64,000 nt of DNA from Clostridiaceae bacterium (GTDB lineage Bacteria > Bacillota > Clostridia > Saccharofermentanales > Saccharofermentanaceae), in NCBI GenBank assembly GCA_012718915.1, contig JAAYBI010000015.1, positions 1-64,000 of the forward strand, in the 5' to 3' direction. Of the stretch, positions 35,862-44,490 are shown piece by piece (the stretch's first letter is position 1; every line of letters begins with the position of its first letter). The notes below the pieces were generated by a model, which did not search any database, was not told where the DNA came from, and worked only from the letters and a program-made list of their open reading frames with translations. The translations under genes were made by a program, and so were the position numbers.

Positions 35862-37708
35862 TTCAATCAAATGCTTCTCGCGACGAGTTCATAAGAGAAC
35901 GCGAGGACGCGCTTCAGAAAGAATATAAGCAGTTAAGCGTTGTTTTTGATCGGTTGTCTAACGTTCGGCTATTCTTATTCGTTACGATTCTCGTATTAGT
36001 TGCCGCATATTTTTTTGCCGGTCGACAGTCGATATTTCTGATTCTCTCCGGTTTGCTCTTTTGTGCATTTCTAGTCGTAGTCATGAGTCATCTGCAAGTT
36101 TCTCGCAAACTTAAACATAGTATGACTTTATTGGAAATTCACTCAAGATACAAAGCCAGGGTGGTTCATCAATTTGAGAATTTACCGGATGACGGTGCAG
36201 ATTTTTTTGCCGAAGATCACGATTACGCTTCTGATTTGGATTTGTTTGGTCATGGCTCGCTGTTTCATTTACTCTCAGTCGCCCAGACGGATTACGGCCG
36301 TATGGCCTTGCGCGACTATTTATCACCCCTGGAACCTCAGAAACCAGATTTGAAAACAATCACTTCTCGCCAACAGTCGGTTAATGAGCTGTCTCAAGAT
36401 TTTGAGACCGTTCAGACTTTTGAAGCGCTCGGTAGCAAAGCTTTTAAAACGATACGCTCGGCAAAGTCATTTGTTGAATATGCTTCTTACAATGAAGCAA
36501 ATACATATATTCTTCCTAAGAGTAAATTATTCATCAATTTTGCGATTTCATCGCTTATGATCGTCTCTGCGATAATCTCTTTTCTTTCTCCTGTGAATAT
36601 TCTTTATGTGTCGTTTTCTCTGCTTCTGGTGCAACTTGTTCTTACAGCGATCAACTACTCAAGGTTTAAGAACGCCTTTTCCTCAATAACCGGATTGCAT
36701 CCGAAGTTTTTTGCGTATCATTCGCTTTTTGAACATGTCGAAAAACTTGATGTTCAGTCAGAGTATTTGAAAACTTTACAGTCGCAGTTAATGGCTTCGG
36801 ATCAGCATGCTGCTGCTTCAGATGAATTGTCGCGTCTGCATAATATCTGTCTCTTCATTCAAGCGAGAAGTCAGCCGTTACTTTTTCTGATTCTTAATTC
36901 TTTCTTTTTATACGATTATTATTGCTACTATCATCTCCAAAAATGGGTTGAAGATTCGGGCCCGCGTTTTCTCAGGAATTTGGAATGTCTTGGCGAGTGG
37001 GAAGCATTAATGAGCCTGTCGATGATGCGATTGATTTATCCTGAATTTCCGATGCCGACAATATTGAATGCAGATCAGCATAATGACAATAGTAAGCCTT
37101 TGTTTTCTGCGAAAAATATGGGGCATCCTTTGATTCCGGTCATCAAGCAAGTGAGGAATGATTTTAGTTTGCCCGGCGGTATTGCGATTATTACCGGATC
37201 TAACATGTCCGGAAAAACAACGCTGTTGCGCACGGTTGGAATTAATGCCGTGCTTGCCTATGCCGGAACCGTTTGTTGTGCAGATCATCTCGAATTATCG
37301 ATCATGCACATTATGACTTCAATGAGAATTGCGGATAATTTGGAATCCGGCCTTTCGACTTTCTATGCAGAACTTGTTCGCATTGAGCGAATTATCCGAT
37401 TTTCGAAAAATAGCATCCCTTTATTGTTTTTGATTGACGAGATTTTTCGTGGAACGAATTCTCGCGACCGAACGGACGGCGCACAAATTGTGCTGAATAA
37501 TCTTAATAGACATTGGATTACCGGATTAATGTCAACACATGACTATCAATTGTGTGAATTGAATCGAGATGGAGATTTACCGATTCGTTTTTATCATTTT
37601 TCCGAACGATATGATGATGAGGGAATACGATTTGATTATCTTTTAGCGGAAGGCATTTCAACTTCTGCGAATGCGAAATATTTAATGAAAATGGTGGGTA
37701 TTGAATAG
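35858..37708 (+). CDS. Membrane-associated MutS-family ATPase
   Basis: A 616-residue protein with two N-terminal membrane helices (FLFVTILVLVAAYFF and ILSGLLFCAFLVVVM), probably two more near 210-260 (FAISSLMIVSAIISFLS), and a C-terminal MutS ATPase. Walker A is GSNMSGKTTLL near residue 447, Walker B is LLFLIDEIFRGTNS, and the signature helix carries SGLSTFYAEL. There is no mismatch-recognition domain, so it is not a normal MutS1. Its role is unknown. TTG at 35858 overlaps the sirtuin stop by four bases, with AAGGAGAG upstream, a fixed pairing that suggests a joint function. Confidence 0.85.
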   Translation: MIQSNASRDEFIREREDALQKEYKQLSVVFDRLSNVRLFLFVTILVLVAAYFFAGRQSIFLILSGLLFCAFLVVVMSHLQVSRKLKHSMTLLEIHSRYKARVVHQFENLPDDGADFFAEDHDYASDLDLFGHGSLFHLLSVAQTDYGRMALRDYLSPLEPQKPDLKTITSRQQSVNELSQDFETVQTFEALGSKAFKTIRSAKSFVEYASYNEANTYILPKSKLFINFAISSLMIVSAIISFLSPVNILYVSFSLLLVQLVLTAINYSRFKNAFSSITGLHPKFFAYHSLFEHVEKLDVQSEYLKTLQSQLMASDQHAAASDELSRLHNICLFIQARSQPLLFLILNSFFLYDYYCYYHLQKWVEDSGPRFLRNLECLGEWEALMSLSMMRLIYPEFPMPTILNADQHNDNSKPLFSAKNMGHPLIPVIKQVRNDFSLPGGIAIITGSNMSGKTTLLRTVGINAVLAYAGTVCCADHLELSIMHIMTSMRIADNLESGLSTFYAELVRIERIIRFSKNSIPLLFLIDEIFRGTNSRDRTDGAQIVLNNLNRHWITGLMSTHDYQLCELNRDGDLPIRFYHFSERYDDEGIRFDYLLAEGISTSANAKYLMKMVGIE

Positions 37709-37719
37709 GCTGATATTCC

Positions 37720-37747
37720 TTGCAAAACAGAGTCTTGATGATAAAAT
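37720..37747 (+). promoter_or_regulatory. Promoter of lysA
   Basis: TTGCAA (37720-37725), a 16-base spacer and TAAAAT (37742-37747), 33 bases before the ATG. Confidence 0.5.
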
Positions 37748-37780
37748 ATATAGAATGTGACAAGACAATAGGAGAGCAAT

Positions 37781-39034
37781 ATGAATTCGTTTACTCAAAG
37801 CACTTCATTTTTCGGCGGTTCGAATCCTGAAGAATTGGCCAGATCTTTTGGAACCCCTCTTTATGTATACAATGAAGCAATACTAAGAGACAGAATGCGT
37901 CATATGCAAGGGCTCATTCGTTCGGTACCATTTACGGCCAACTATTCCATCAAAACCAACTCAAATCTCACTTTGCTTCGCATTGCGCTCGAAGAGGGAT
38001 TAAGTGCGGATGCGATGTCACCGGGAGAGATAGAGTTTTTACTTCGTGCCGGATTTCCGCAGGAACGTATTTTCTACGTTGCGAACAATGTGTCTGACGA
38101 AGAACTGAGATTTGCGATTGATCGGGGAATCATGACCAGTTTGGACAGTGTCTCTCAGTTGGAGCGTTTTGGCCGACTGAATCCGAATGGTAAGTGTGCT
38201 CTCCGCCTTAATCCGGGAGTAGGTGCCGGACATCATGAAAAAGTTATTACTGCGGGTAAGAAGACCAAATTTGCGATAGCGCAAGAAGATATCGACCATG
38301 CAAAGATAGTTGCTAATAAATACAACCTTAAGATTGTCGGAGTCAACCAGCATATTGGATCGTTGTTTATGGACGCCACGCCATATTTGCAGGCGATTGA
38401 GAATTTTCTTCAACTTGCCAAAGGTTTTGAAGATCTCGAGTTTGTTGATTTCGGTGGTGGCTTTGGAATTCCTTATCGCAAGCTTTCCGGGGAGAAGACC
38501 TTGGATATTGACGCGACTTCAAAGGCTCTTGATCATATATGTGAACAATTTGCAAAAGAATACGGCAAGCCGATTGTTTTCAAAATTGAACCGGGTCGGT
38601 ATATAGCGGCGGAATCATGCGTCTTAATTGGAAGGGTACATTCACTTAAGCAAAATGCCGGCGTGCATTATGTTGGTACCGACATCGGCATGAATGTTCT
38701 TGTTCGTCCGTCGATGTATGGTTCATGGCATGATATTGAAGTCTATCGGGATGGAGAAGTATTGAGTAGTGACGATCAGACTGCTATTTATACGGTCGTA
38801 GGCAATATTTGCGAGACCGGAGATATTTTGGCAAAAGATCGTACGCTTCCAATCGTTCGAGAAAATGACCTTTTGGTGGTTTTAGATGCCGGTGCATATG
38901 GTTATTGCATGTCTTCAAATTACAACAATCGACTTAAAGCAGCTGAAGTAATGATTGGAACGGATGGATTGCCTCAACTCATCCGCAGAAGGCAGACGCT
39001 CGAAGATTTATTTCGCGAGTTTCCGGGATTTTAG
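37781..39034 (+). CDS. lysA: Diaminopimelate decarboxylase
   Basis: Last step of lysine synthesis: decarboxylates meso-diaminopimelate with PLP. The 417-residue fold-type III enzyme has PLP-binding K58 in ANYSIKTNSN, the glycine loop GGGFGIPY, the substrate motif EPGRYIAAES, and the cysteine motif NICETGD that reaches across the dimer interface. AGGAGA precedes the ATG. It is flanked by its own promoter and by a 122-base AT-rich gap, so it appears monocistronic. Confidence 0.95.
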   Translation: MNSFTQSTSFFGGSNPEELARSFGTPLYVYNEAILRDRMRHMQGLIRSVPFTANYSIKTNSNLTLLRIALEEGLSADAMSPGEIEFLLRAGFPQERIFYVANNVSDEELRFAIDRGIMTSLDSVSQLERFGRLNPNGKCALRLNPGVGAGHHEKVITAGKKTKFAIAQEDIDHAKIVANKYNLKIVGVNQHIGSLFMDATPYLQAIENFLQLAKGFEDLEFVDFGGGFGIPYRKLSGEKTLDIDATSKALDHICEQFAKEYGKPIVFKIEPGRYIAAESCVLIGRVHSLKQNAGVHYVGTDIGMNVLVRPSMYGSWHDIEVYRDGEVLSSDDQTAIYTVVGNICETGDILAKDRTLPIVRENDLLVVLDAGAYGYCMSSNYNNRLKAAEVMIGTDGLPQLIRRRQTLEDLFREFPGF

Positions 39035-39128
39035 TCAATCGATGCATACATTTTTGAAATGTGTCAAAAATTTGAACAAAAAGTGATTTTTTGCTTGTTT
39101 TGAGTAACCTAATAATTTATTATCTATA

Positions 39129-39134
39129 TATAAT
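39129..39134 (+). promoter_or_regulatory. -10 box upstream of the kinase operon
   Basis: TATAAT in a very AT-rich stretch, 23 bases before the kinase ATG. A TTGAGT at 39100-39105 is too far (23-base spacer), so the -35 is unclear. Confidence 0.4.
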
Positions 39135-39156
39135 TATCTGCGCAAGTTGAGAAGAT

Positions 39157-40953
39157 ATGAAAAATAGATTAACAGAACTATTATCGAGCAATAAGCGAGT
39201 TCTTGTGGATTACTCAGCCATGATTATCATGGCTGAAATGCAAGAACTTCATTTCTTCACGGAACAGCTTATCGATCATCAGGTGGAGCTGATTCTTCCT
39301 GCGTTTTTTCGTTTTCAGCATGAGAGTGTATTCCAGACAGCTGAACAAGAAGGCAAATCGATTTTTGTCGCTGTCCGGGACTGTTTGGCTCGAGTAGAAA
39401 AGGCCGAATTACTGGTCTGGACGAAGCATCTGTCAGCCTACACTTTTTTGTCTGAATTCGCGTCAGATTCGTCGAATCTATTTATTGTCGGGAAAAAATC
39501 TTTTGTTTTGGAGCGCGTTCGAGACCGGAATATTTCCGGTCAGATGCCGGTATTTATTATCTCTAAGACATTTTTCAAAATGTATACGAACCTATCGGTT
39601 TGTCTTGAAGAAGAGGCTCCATATTCGATTCACAAAGTATCCGGATCAGATGAATATCTCGATGTTGAAATTCATTGCAATGTCGGTGATACCGTATACG
39701 ATGATGAGGGACAACCGGTGCTTCTGGCTTCGAAGATTAGTACCGGTGCGGAAGGTATAGTTTTTCGCACGGCAGACCCGTGCTATGTTGCAAAGGTTTA
39801 TCACAAGGCGGTCATTACGCCGTTAAGATGGCGAAAACTCCTTCGGATGAGGCAAGCTCTAATTCGCGCCAAGGGCATTTCATGGCCCTGCAAACTACTT
39901 TATACTTTCAACAAAGTACCTGTAGGATTTACTATGCCTACTGCGGAGGGCTGTACTCTGGGTTCGGCTTTCGATGGGCCGGATGCGGTAATTTCTTATT
40001 TCCCGGATTGGAAGCGAATTGATGTAGTGAATACGTCGATCAGCATCCTTCAGAAAATTATATACTTGCATCTGCACAATGTTTTAATCGGCGATATTCA
40101 GTTAAAGAACATGATGATTAAGGATGCAACGAATGTTTTCGTCATTGATATGGATAGTGTTCAGTTTGAAGATATGCCTTGCCCGGTTGGTACTGAAGAC
40201 TATACACCACCGGAATTATGGGATTATTCATTTTCGGCTATTTTGCGCGAGCCTGTGCACGAAGACTATTCTTGCGGTATATTGATTTTCTCTTTGCTTT
40301 TCTGCGGACAGCACCCTTATGCTCAGCGTATGGGCCGTGAAACACTTCGTGAGGAAATGTTGGCGCGTGCCTTTCCTTATCGTATGACAAACTCAGAAGA
40401 CTCGATGGTGCCGCTTGGCGGTTATGATAAGATCTGGGAAGCTTTGCCTGTTCGGTTGAGAATGATGTTTGTTAATGCCTTTTCCAGTGGCGTTCGATAT
40501 GAACCGGCTGAATGGTACGACGCGCTTCTCGATTATAAAAATCAACTTCAAAAGCATGCGTTTCAAGATGAACAATATTACGAACTGTTTCCGTTCACTG
40601 ATATCTCTCGGGTCGAGGTTGCGGAGCATAAAATCGGATTTAAGAAATCTATTCGTGAAGCAATCATCCATAAACCGGAAGATTCTGCGAGTGGTAATTC
40701 ATCTAACACAGGATTGTCTTCACAGAGAATCAAACGAGATTATAAAGGCTCTGAAGACAAAATATTTGTGCCACTGGTAAAACATGATCCGATACCGACG
40801 AATACGACTCCGAAATCGAAAGAACCGGATATCAATCTCAGTTCGGATTCCTTAGATGTCAAAGAGTTCCTTTTTCGGCCGTTGACAATTGTATTGCTTT
40901 CCGCATTCGTATTGTTAGTGATATTATTATTTGTAGTTGCTAATTTATTCTGA
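39157..40953 (+). CDS. PIN-like domain / protein kinase fusion with C-terminal membrane anchor
   Basis: A 598-residue protein. Residues ~1-150 look like a PIN-type fold (KRVLVDYSAMI, then SNLFIVGKKSFVLERV), though not all four acidic residues of an active nuclease can be placed. Residues ~165-480 are a Ser/Thr kinase-like domain: glycine loop STGAEGIVF (196-203), K213 (VAKVY), catalytic D313 in IGDIQLKN, and D331 in the DMDS version of DFG. IDxDS is typical of kinases paired with TerY vWA proteins. A basic, disordered linker leads to one C-terminal helix (about 575-598), which would leave the enzyme in the cytosol. vWA and PP2C genes follow, as in the TerY-P triad. Confidence 0.8.
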   Translation: MKNRLTELLSSNKRVLVDYSAMIIMAEMQELHFFTEQLIDHQVELILPAFFRFQHESVFQTAEQEGKSIFVAVRDCLARVEKAELLVWTKHLSAYTFLSEFASDSSNLFIVGKKSFVLERVRDRNISGQMPVFIISKTFFKMYTNLSVCLEEEAPYSIHKVSGSDEYLDVEIHCNVGDTVYDDEGQPVLLASKISTGAEGIVFRTADPCYVAKVYHKAVITPLRWRKLLRMRQALIRAKGISWPCKLLYTFNKVPVGFTMPTAEGCTLGSAFDGPDAVISYFPDWKRIDVVNTSISILQKIIYLHLHNVLIGDIQLKNMMIKDATNVFVIDMDSVQFEDMPCPVGTEDYTPPELWDYSFSAILREPVHEDYSCGILIFSLLFCGQHPYAQRMGRETLREEMLARAFPYRMTNSEDSMVPLGGYDKIWEALPVRLRMMFVNAFSSGVRYEPAEWYDALLDYKNQLQKHAFQDEQYYELFPFTDISRVEVAEHKIGFKKSIREAIIHKPEDSASGNSSNTGLSSQRIKRDYKGSEDKIFVPLVKHDPIPTNTTPKSKEPDINLSSDSLDVKEFLFRPLTIVLLSAFVLLVILLFVVANLF

Positions 40954-40970
40954 CCTTATAGGAGGGTAAA

Positions 40971-41708
40971 ATGACAAAGAAGTCGACACAAATCGATGCT
41001 TCTGATTTTGGTAAAAGCACTCGCCGCCGCTTACCGATTTGCTTTTGTTTGGATGTGAGTGGCTCGATGGCGGGTAATCCGATTCGTCAACTCAATGAAG
41101 GTTTGCAGGGATTCTTCTCTTCTATTCGAGAGAACGAGGAGACTCGAGCCGCTGCAGACATTTGCATTGTGACTTTTGGCGGAACGGTTGATATTTTCTT
41201 GCCATTTGGCAGGCTTAGCAAAGAGACTTCGGTTCCCCAGATTCAAGCTACGACTAGCTTGACACCAATCGGAGAGGGGATACTCACGGCTCTAGAGTTG
41301 TTAACTGCCAGAAAAGAGGGCTATAAAGAGCTTGGCATTAAGTATTATCAACCTTGGCTTGTCGTTATTACGGATGGAGCGCCTCAAGGCGAAAGTGCAA
41401 TAGAGAATATGGAAAAGGCTATTGCGACTACCAACGAGCTTGAATCCTCCGGACGTTTGGTCGTATTTAATATCGGTGTCGGAAACGGTGTTGATTTCAC
41501 GCTTCTTAAGCGACTATCGATTAAAAGACCGGAACCCATTTGTATTGATTCGGCGCAATTTTCGAAATTATTTGAATTTTTGGGCTCAAGTAGCTCCTCG
41601 ATTGTATCGAGCGGCATGAAAGATGATGCGCTATACTCTTTGGACGATCCGGAAAAAAAGAAATCTGTTGCGATGGATGAATTTTTTAAGTACTTGGAAG
41701 AGGAGTAA
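40971..41708 (+). CDS. vWA domain protein, TerY-like
   Basis: A 245-residue soluble protein made almost wholly of one von Willebrand A domain. The metal-binding MIDAS is complete: D28-x-S30-x-S32 (DVSGS), T98 (LTPIGEG) and D135 (ITDGAPQGE). This short cytosolic form matches TerY of the tellurite-resistance type systems. An AGGAGG site precedes the ATG, 17 bases after the kinase stop. In the TerY-P triad the vWA protein is thought to act with kinase and phosphatase as a metal-dependent switch or scaffold; which state it senses is not known. Confidence 0.87.
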   Translation: MTKKSTQIDASDFGKSTRRRLPICFCLDVSGSMAGNPIRQLNEGLQGFFSSIRENEETRAAADICIVTFGGTVDIFLPFGRLSKETSVPQIQATTSLTPIGEGILTALELLTARKEGYKELGIKYYQPWLVVITDGAPQGESAIENMEKAIATTNELESSGRLVVFNIGVGNGVDFTLLKRLSIKRPEPICIDSAQFSKLFEFLGSSSSSIVSSGMKDDALYSLDDPEKKKSVAMDEFFKYLEEE

Positions 41709-41714
41709 TGCGGC

Positions 41715-42872
41715 ATGTTTTTGAAACCGGAACTGACTTGTCTGTCGTTAACAGGCAGAAAGCATACGGAAAAAAACATGCCCAACGAAGACGCATGTTT
41801 CACGATGTCAGAAAACAACGTCCACGTCATTTGCATTTCAGACGGTGCTGGCGGAAGTTTCTATACGCATGCGGGAATTGGATCTGTAACGGCTGTTCAA
41901 ACCATCGCAAAACTAATGACGAAGCATTTTGATGCTTTCTTTATGGATGTTCGTGAAAATGTCGTTAGAAGTATTATCGTAACGGCTATTCAATCAGAAT
42001 TGGCAATCAAGGCCAAAGAACACCATCTTAAATCTATTGATAAGATGGCTGCAACATTTATGTTTTGTGCGGTTAAGGATACTAGGGTTATTTTCGGTCA
42101 TATCGGTGATGGTCTGATTGCTCGAGTTACGTCTTCCGGAGTGGTGCCCGTTACTTTGCCGCAAAATGGAGAAGATGCTTCGAGTACGTATTTCGTCACT
42201 TTCCCTGACGCTCAGGATTATCTGCGAATCGTTCGAACGACAACCGATGACGCCCATGCGTTTGTCTTGATGACGGATGGGATTTCTGAATCCGTATTCG
42301 ATTCATCGACTTATCACGTCTTGCCTGTAGTTGCACGTCTCGCTGAGTTTGGAGCTCCTAATGAGGTGGATCGATATTCAAAACTCGAATCAGCGATAGG
42401 AGAACACATTATTCAAAGGTCCCCTCTATCTGACGACGCGACGATTGGCATAATGTATTTTTCGGGGACCCCTGCACCGGATTTTGATTCTTTACCCAAG
42501 GAAAAACCAGTTCCGCAAATTAATTTTTCGGATCTGATGAAAAATGTTCAGATGGAAATTTTGCCTCGTGTCAAATTGGCTCGAGAGTTATTCAGGAAAG
42601 CCAGAGAAGAGCAACCAAGTGATACTCAATCGGATACAGTCAGTCTCACATCCGAGACGACTGCAAGTGGTCAATTAATCGAAGAAATAAAGGATCCTTC
42701 TCCGGCAAGAGAAGAAGTCGATGAAAGCGTTGCAGATCATCTCATCGATACCGTTGCCACAAAAGAAAAATATAACAAGAGATTTAAGTCCGGCAAAAGA
42801 GTATACTTATTTTGTGTACTCGGTATATTATTGGTCTCTGTGACAATTGCTCTGTTTTTTTATTATAGATAG
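41715..42872 (+). CDS. PP2C-type protein phosphatase with C-terminal membrane anchor
   Basis: A 385-residue Mn/Mg-dependent Ser/Thr phosphatase. PP2C motifs are in order: NEDA (24-27), ISDGAGG (41-47), GHIGDGLIA, LMTDGISES and SDDATIGI. After the catalytic domain (to about 250) comes an acidic, probably disordered linker. One hydrophobic helix ends the protein (VYLFCVLGILLVSVTIALFF). Its topology thus mirrors the upstream kinase: catalytic part in the cytosol, tail in the membrane. It starts 6 bases after the vWA stop and should reverse the kinase reaction. Confidence 0.88.
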   Translation: MFLKPELTCLSLTGRKHTEKNMPNEDACFTMSENNVHVICISDGAGGSFYTHAGIGSVTAVQTIAKLMTKHFDAFFMDVRENVVRSIIVTAIQSELAIKAKEHHLKSIDKMAATFMFCAVKDTRVIFGHIGDGLIARVTSSGVVPVTLPQNGEDASSTYFVTFPDAQDYLRIVRTTTDDAHAFVLMTDGISESVFDSSTYHVLPVVARLAEFGAPNEVDRYSKLESAIGEHIIQRSPLSDDATIGIMYFSGTPAPDFDSLPKEKPVPQINFSDLMKNVQMEILPRVKLARELFRKAREEQPSDTQSDTVSLTSETTASGQLIEEIKDPSPAREEVDESVADHLIDTVATKEKYNKRFKSGKRVYLFCVLGILLVSVTIALFFYYR

Positions 42873-42885
42873 ATAGGAGTATGAT

Positions 42886-43230
42886 ATGCCAAACAAAAAA
42901 CGAAAATACGATTTTGATTCCGACGTAAAGGTACCGGACATTGAGGAGATATCTCGCATTGCGAAGGATTTCTCGGATCCCACCATTTCTAAAGGAAATA
43001 TAAAAAACACCGATCCTTTGTCCAAGCGTGGACAGGTTGCAAAACTCGACACAAAATTGACTGAAGCTCAGAAACAAATGCAACTATTGGCGCGTGAAGT
43101 TATCAAGGAAGAGAAAAATAAAGCAAAAGACGAAGCTGAGGTCGTTGAAGTTGCGCCCACGGATTCAGATGAGGCGACGACTGTCGAGTCCGAAGAATCT
43201 GATGTAGCAGATCAATCAGAAGACAACTGA
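42886..43230 (+). CDS. Small charged protein at the end of the kinase/vWA/PP2C operon
   Basis: A 114-residue protein with no recognised domain. It has a basic start (MPNKKRKYDF), a middle with a likely helix (LDTKLTEAQKQMQLLAREVI), and a strongly acidic, Ser/Thr-rich end. It lies 13 bases after the phosphatase gene, with AGGAG upstream, so it is part of the operon. Given its position and many Ser/Thr residues it could be a substrate or adaptor of the kinase. That is inference only. Confidence 0.6.
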   Translation: MPNKKRKYDFDSDVKVPDIEEISRIAKDFSDPTISKGNIKNTDPLSKRGQVAKLDTKLTEAQKQMQLLAREVIKEEKNKAKDEAEVVEVAPTDSDEATTVESEESDVADQSEDN

Positions 43231-43287
43231 TTTCTCATCGTTGATTCGATTTTTTCGTAATCTAAATATTTTATCGAATGCCATCAC

Positions 43288-43318
43288 AAAAAACGACCGG
43301 AGTTGCCGGTCGTTTTTT
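43288..43318. terminator. Bidirectional terminator between the kinase operon and mraY-like gene
   Basis: AAAAAACGACCGG (43288-43300) and CCGGTCGTTTTTT (43306-43318) are a perfect 13-bp inverted repeat with a 5-base loop. T-tracts on both strands serve the convergent genes on either side. Confidence 0.95.
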
Positions 43319-43349
43319 GATAGTCATATGAATCAGAAATTCATATGTT

Positions 43350-44342
43350 CTACCTGAATACATAGACAAACATTAAGTAAAACAGACAAATCAAAGCATG
43401 TACAATGGAGAACCGCATGGTCAATGTTTGATTCTTGAGTTGATATTTTTTGTCGGGCTGAGAAGCTCTCTCTCGAAAATGGTCGTGAATCGGCGTAGTG
43501 ATATTTTTGAAAATCAATATACCGAAAAAACGCTTGAACGATATTTTTAGAATTCCGGCAGAACCGTCCACGATAAACAATAGGCAAATAATCAAATATG
43601 AAAAAGGAGATCCGGTATGGAGTGCCGATATTGCAAGAACGATGCCGAGTGCCCTGGAACCTGCGTCTCCCATGAGTAGTTGGCTTGGATTTGTGTTGAA
43701 GAACAGATAGACTAACAAAGCGAAAATAAGAACCACTAAAGAATAATTCCAGTCTGAATGGACGCGATTGAGATAACTCAGAGTGATAAACGAAACCAGA
43801 GAAATAATTGTCATCGACCCACTTAATCCATCGACTCCGTCGGTGCAATTAGTTACATTGATCGCAGCCCAAACCAGTAGAGATGCCAGTATAACGAATA
43901 ACACAAACGGCATATCAAAACCGGCTTTGAAGAATGGCAGGTTAATTGTTGTGCCATAAAAAAAGGCATAAACGATGGCAGTAGAAACCGACAATAATAA
44001 GTCCAATAGACCTTTGAAATATTCGTGCCACGGTTTATCGGCCCGATCATCCAGAAAACCAAACAACATGGATAGAAAAACAAGAGCATAAAATAAGCCT
44101 ATTGGAAGGGATAAGGGCAGAAATAGTATTGAAGCGATGATATATACCAGAACAAAATATATACCGGCCCCGGTCGGTTTGCCGATGCTTAATGCGCCTT
44201 GAGCGGCGAAGGCTCGGCCGCGATCTGTAGGAAGTGGGTGAGTAAATTTGGAGTATAAGACAAACAGCGTCACAACAGTCAAGAGTGACGCACAAAGTAC
44301 GCCGCTTCCCAAAGAGAATTGACTTAAGAAGTGAATCAGCAA
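43350..44342 (-). CDS. MraY-like phospho-sugar transferase (divergent)
   Basis: A 330-residue polytopic enzyme of the MraY/WecA family, which moves a phospho-sugar from a UDP donor to undecaprenyl phosphate. About ten membrane helices are visible. Catalytic motifs are GFLDDRAD (Asp pair), NVTNCTDGVDGLSGS and LLMGDAGSRALG. The closest type is MraY, the first membrane step of peptidoglycan synthesis, but the usual PTMGG reads PTGAG and the HHH motif reads HDH (TPIHDHFRERA). It starts with TTG at 44342, six bases after minus-strand AAAGGAGG. It lies alone, not in a mur/fts cluster, and may be the only MraY or a second, specialised copy. Confidence 0.8.
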   Translation of the reverse strand: MLIHFLSQFSLGSGVLCASLLTVVTLFVLYSKFTHPLPTDRGRAFAAQGALSIGKPTGAGIYFVLVYIIASILFLPLSLPIGLFYALVFLSMLFGFLDDRADKPWHEYFKGLLDLLLSVSTAIVYAFFYGTTINLPFFKAGFDMPFVLFVILASLLVWAAINVTNCTDGVDGLSGSMTIISLVSFITLSYLNRVHSDWNYSLVVLIFALLVYLFFNTNPSQLLMGDAGSRALGIVLAISALHTGSPFSYLIICLLFIVDGSAGILKISFKRFFGILIFKNITTPIHDHFRERASQPDKKYQLKNQTLTMRFSIVHALICLFYLMFVYVFR

Positions 44343-44402
44343 GATGAGCCTCCTTTGACCGTAAAAGATTTCGAAAAATCAACATCAACATGATATCATA
44401 AA

Positions 44403-44431
44403 TTGACGCAAAGTCGACGAAATGATACATT
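44403..44431 (+). promoter_or_regulatory. Promoter of argS
   Basis: TTGACG (44403-44408), a 17-base spacer and TACATT (44426-44431), 59 bases before argS. Confidence 0.5.
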
Positions 44432-44433
44432 GT

Positions 44434-44445
44434 CTTGGTACCAAG
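44434..44445. promoter_or_regulatory. 12-bp perfect palindrome at the argS transcription start
   Basis: CTTGGTACCAAG is a perfect palindrome just after the predicted -10 box, at the likely transcription start. The position suits a repressor site. The space before argS is too short for a T-box leader. Confidence 0.4.
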
Positions 44446-44490
44446 TCATGATTATACTTCGCATTATATACCCTTGGAGGCGCTCAATAT

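Noticed and set aside
44434-44490. T-box riboswitch before argS, suggested by the TGGTACC string
   Set aside because: The leader is under 60 bases, with no specifier stem, no GCG after ACC and no terminator.
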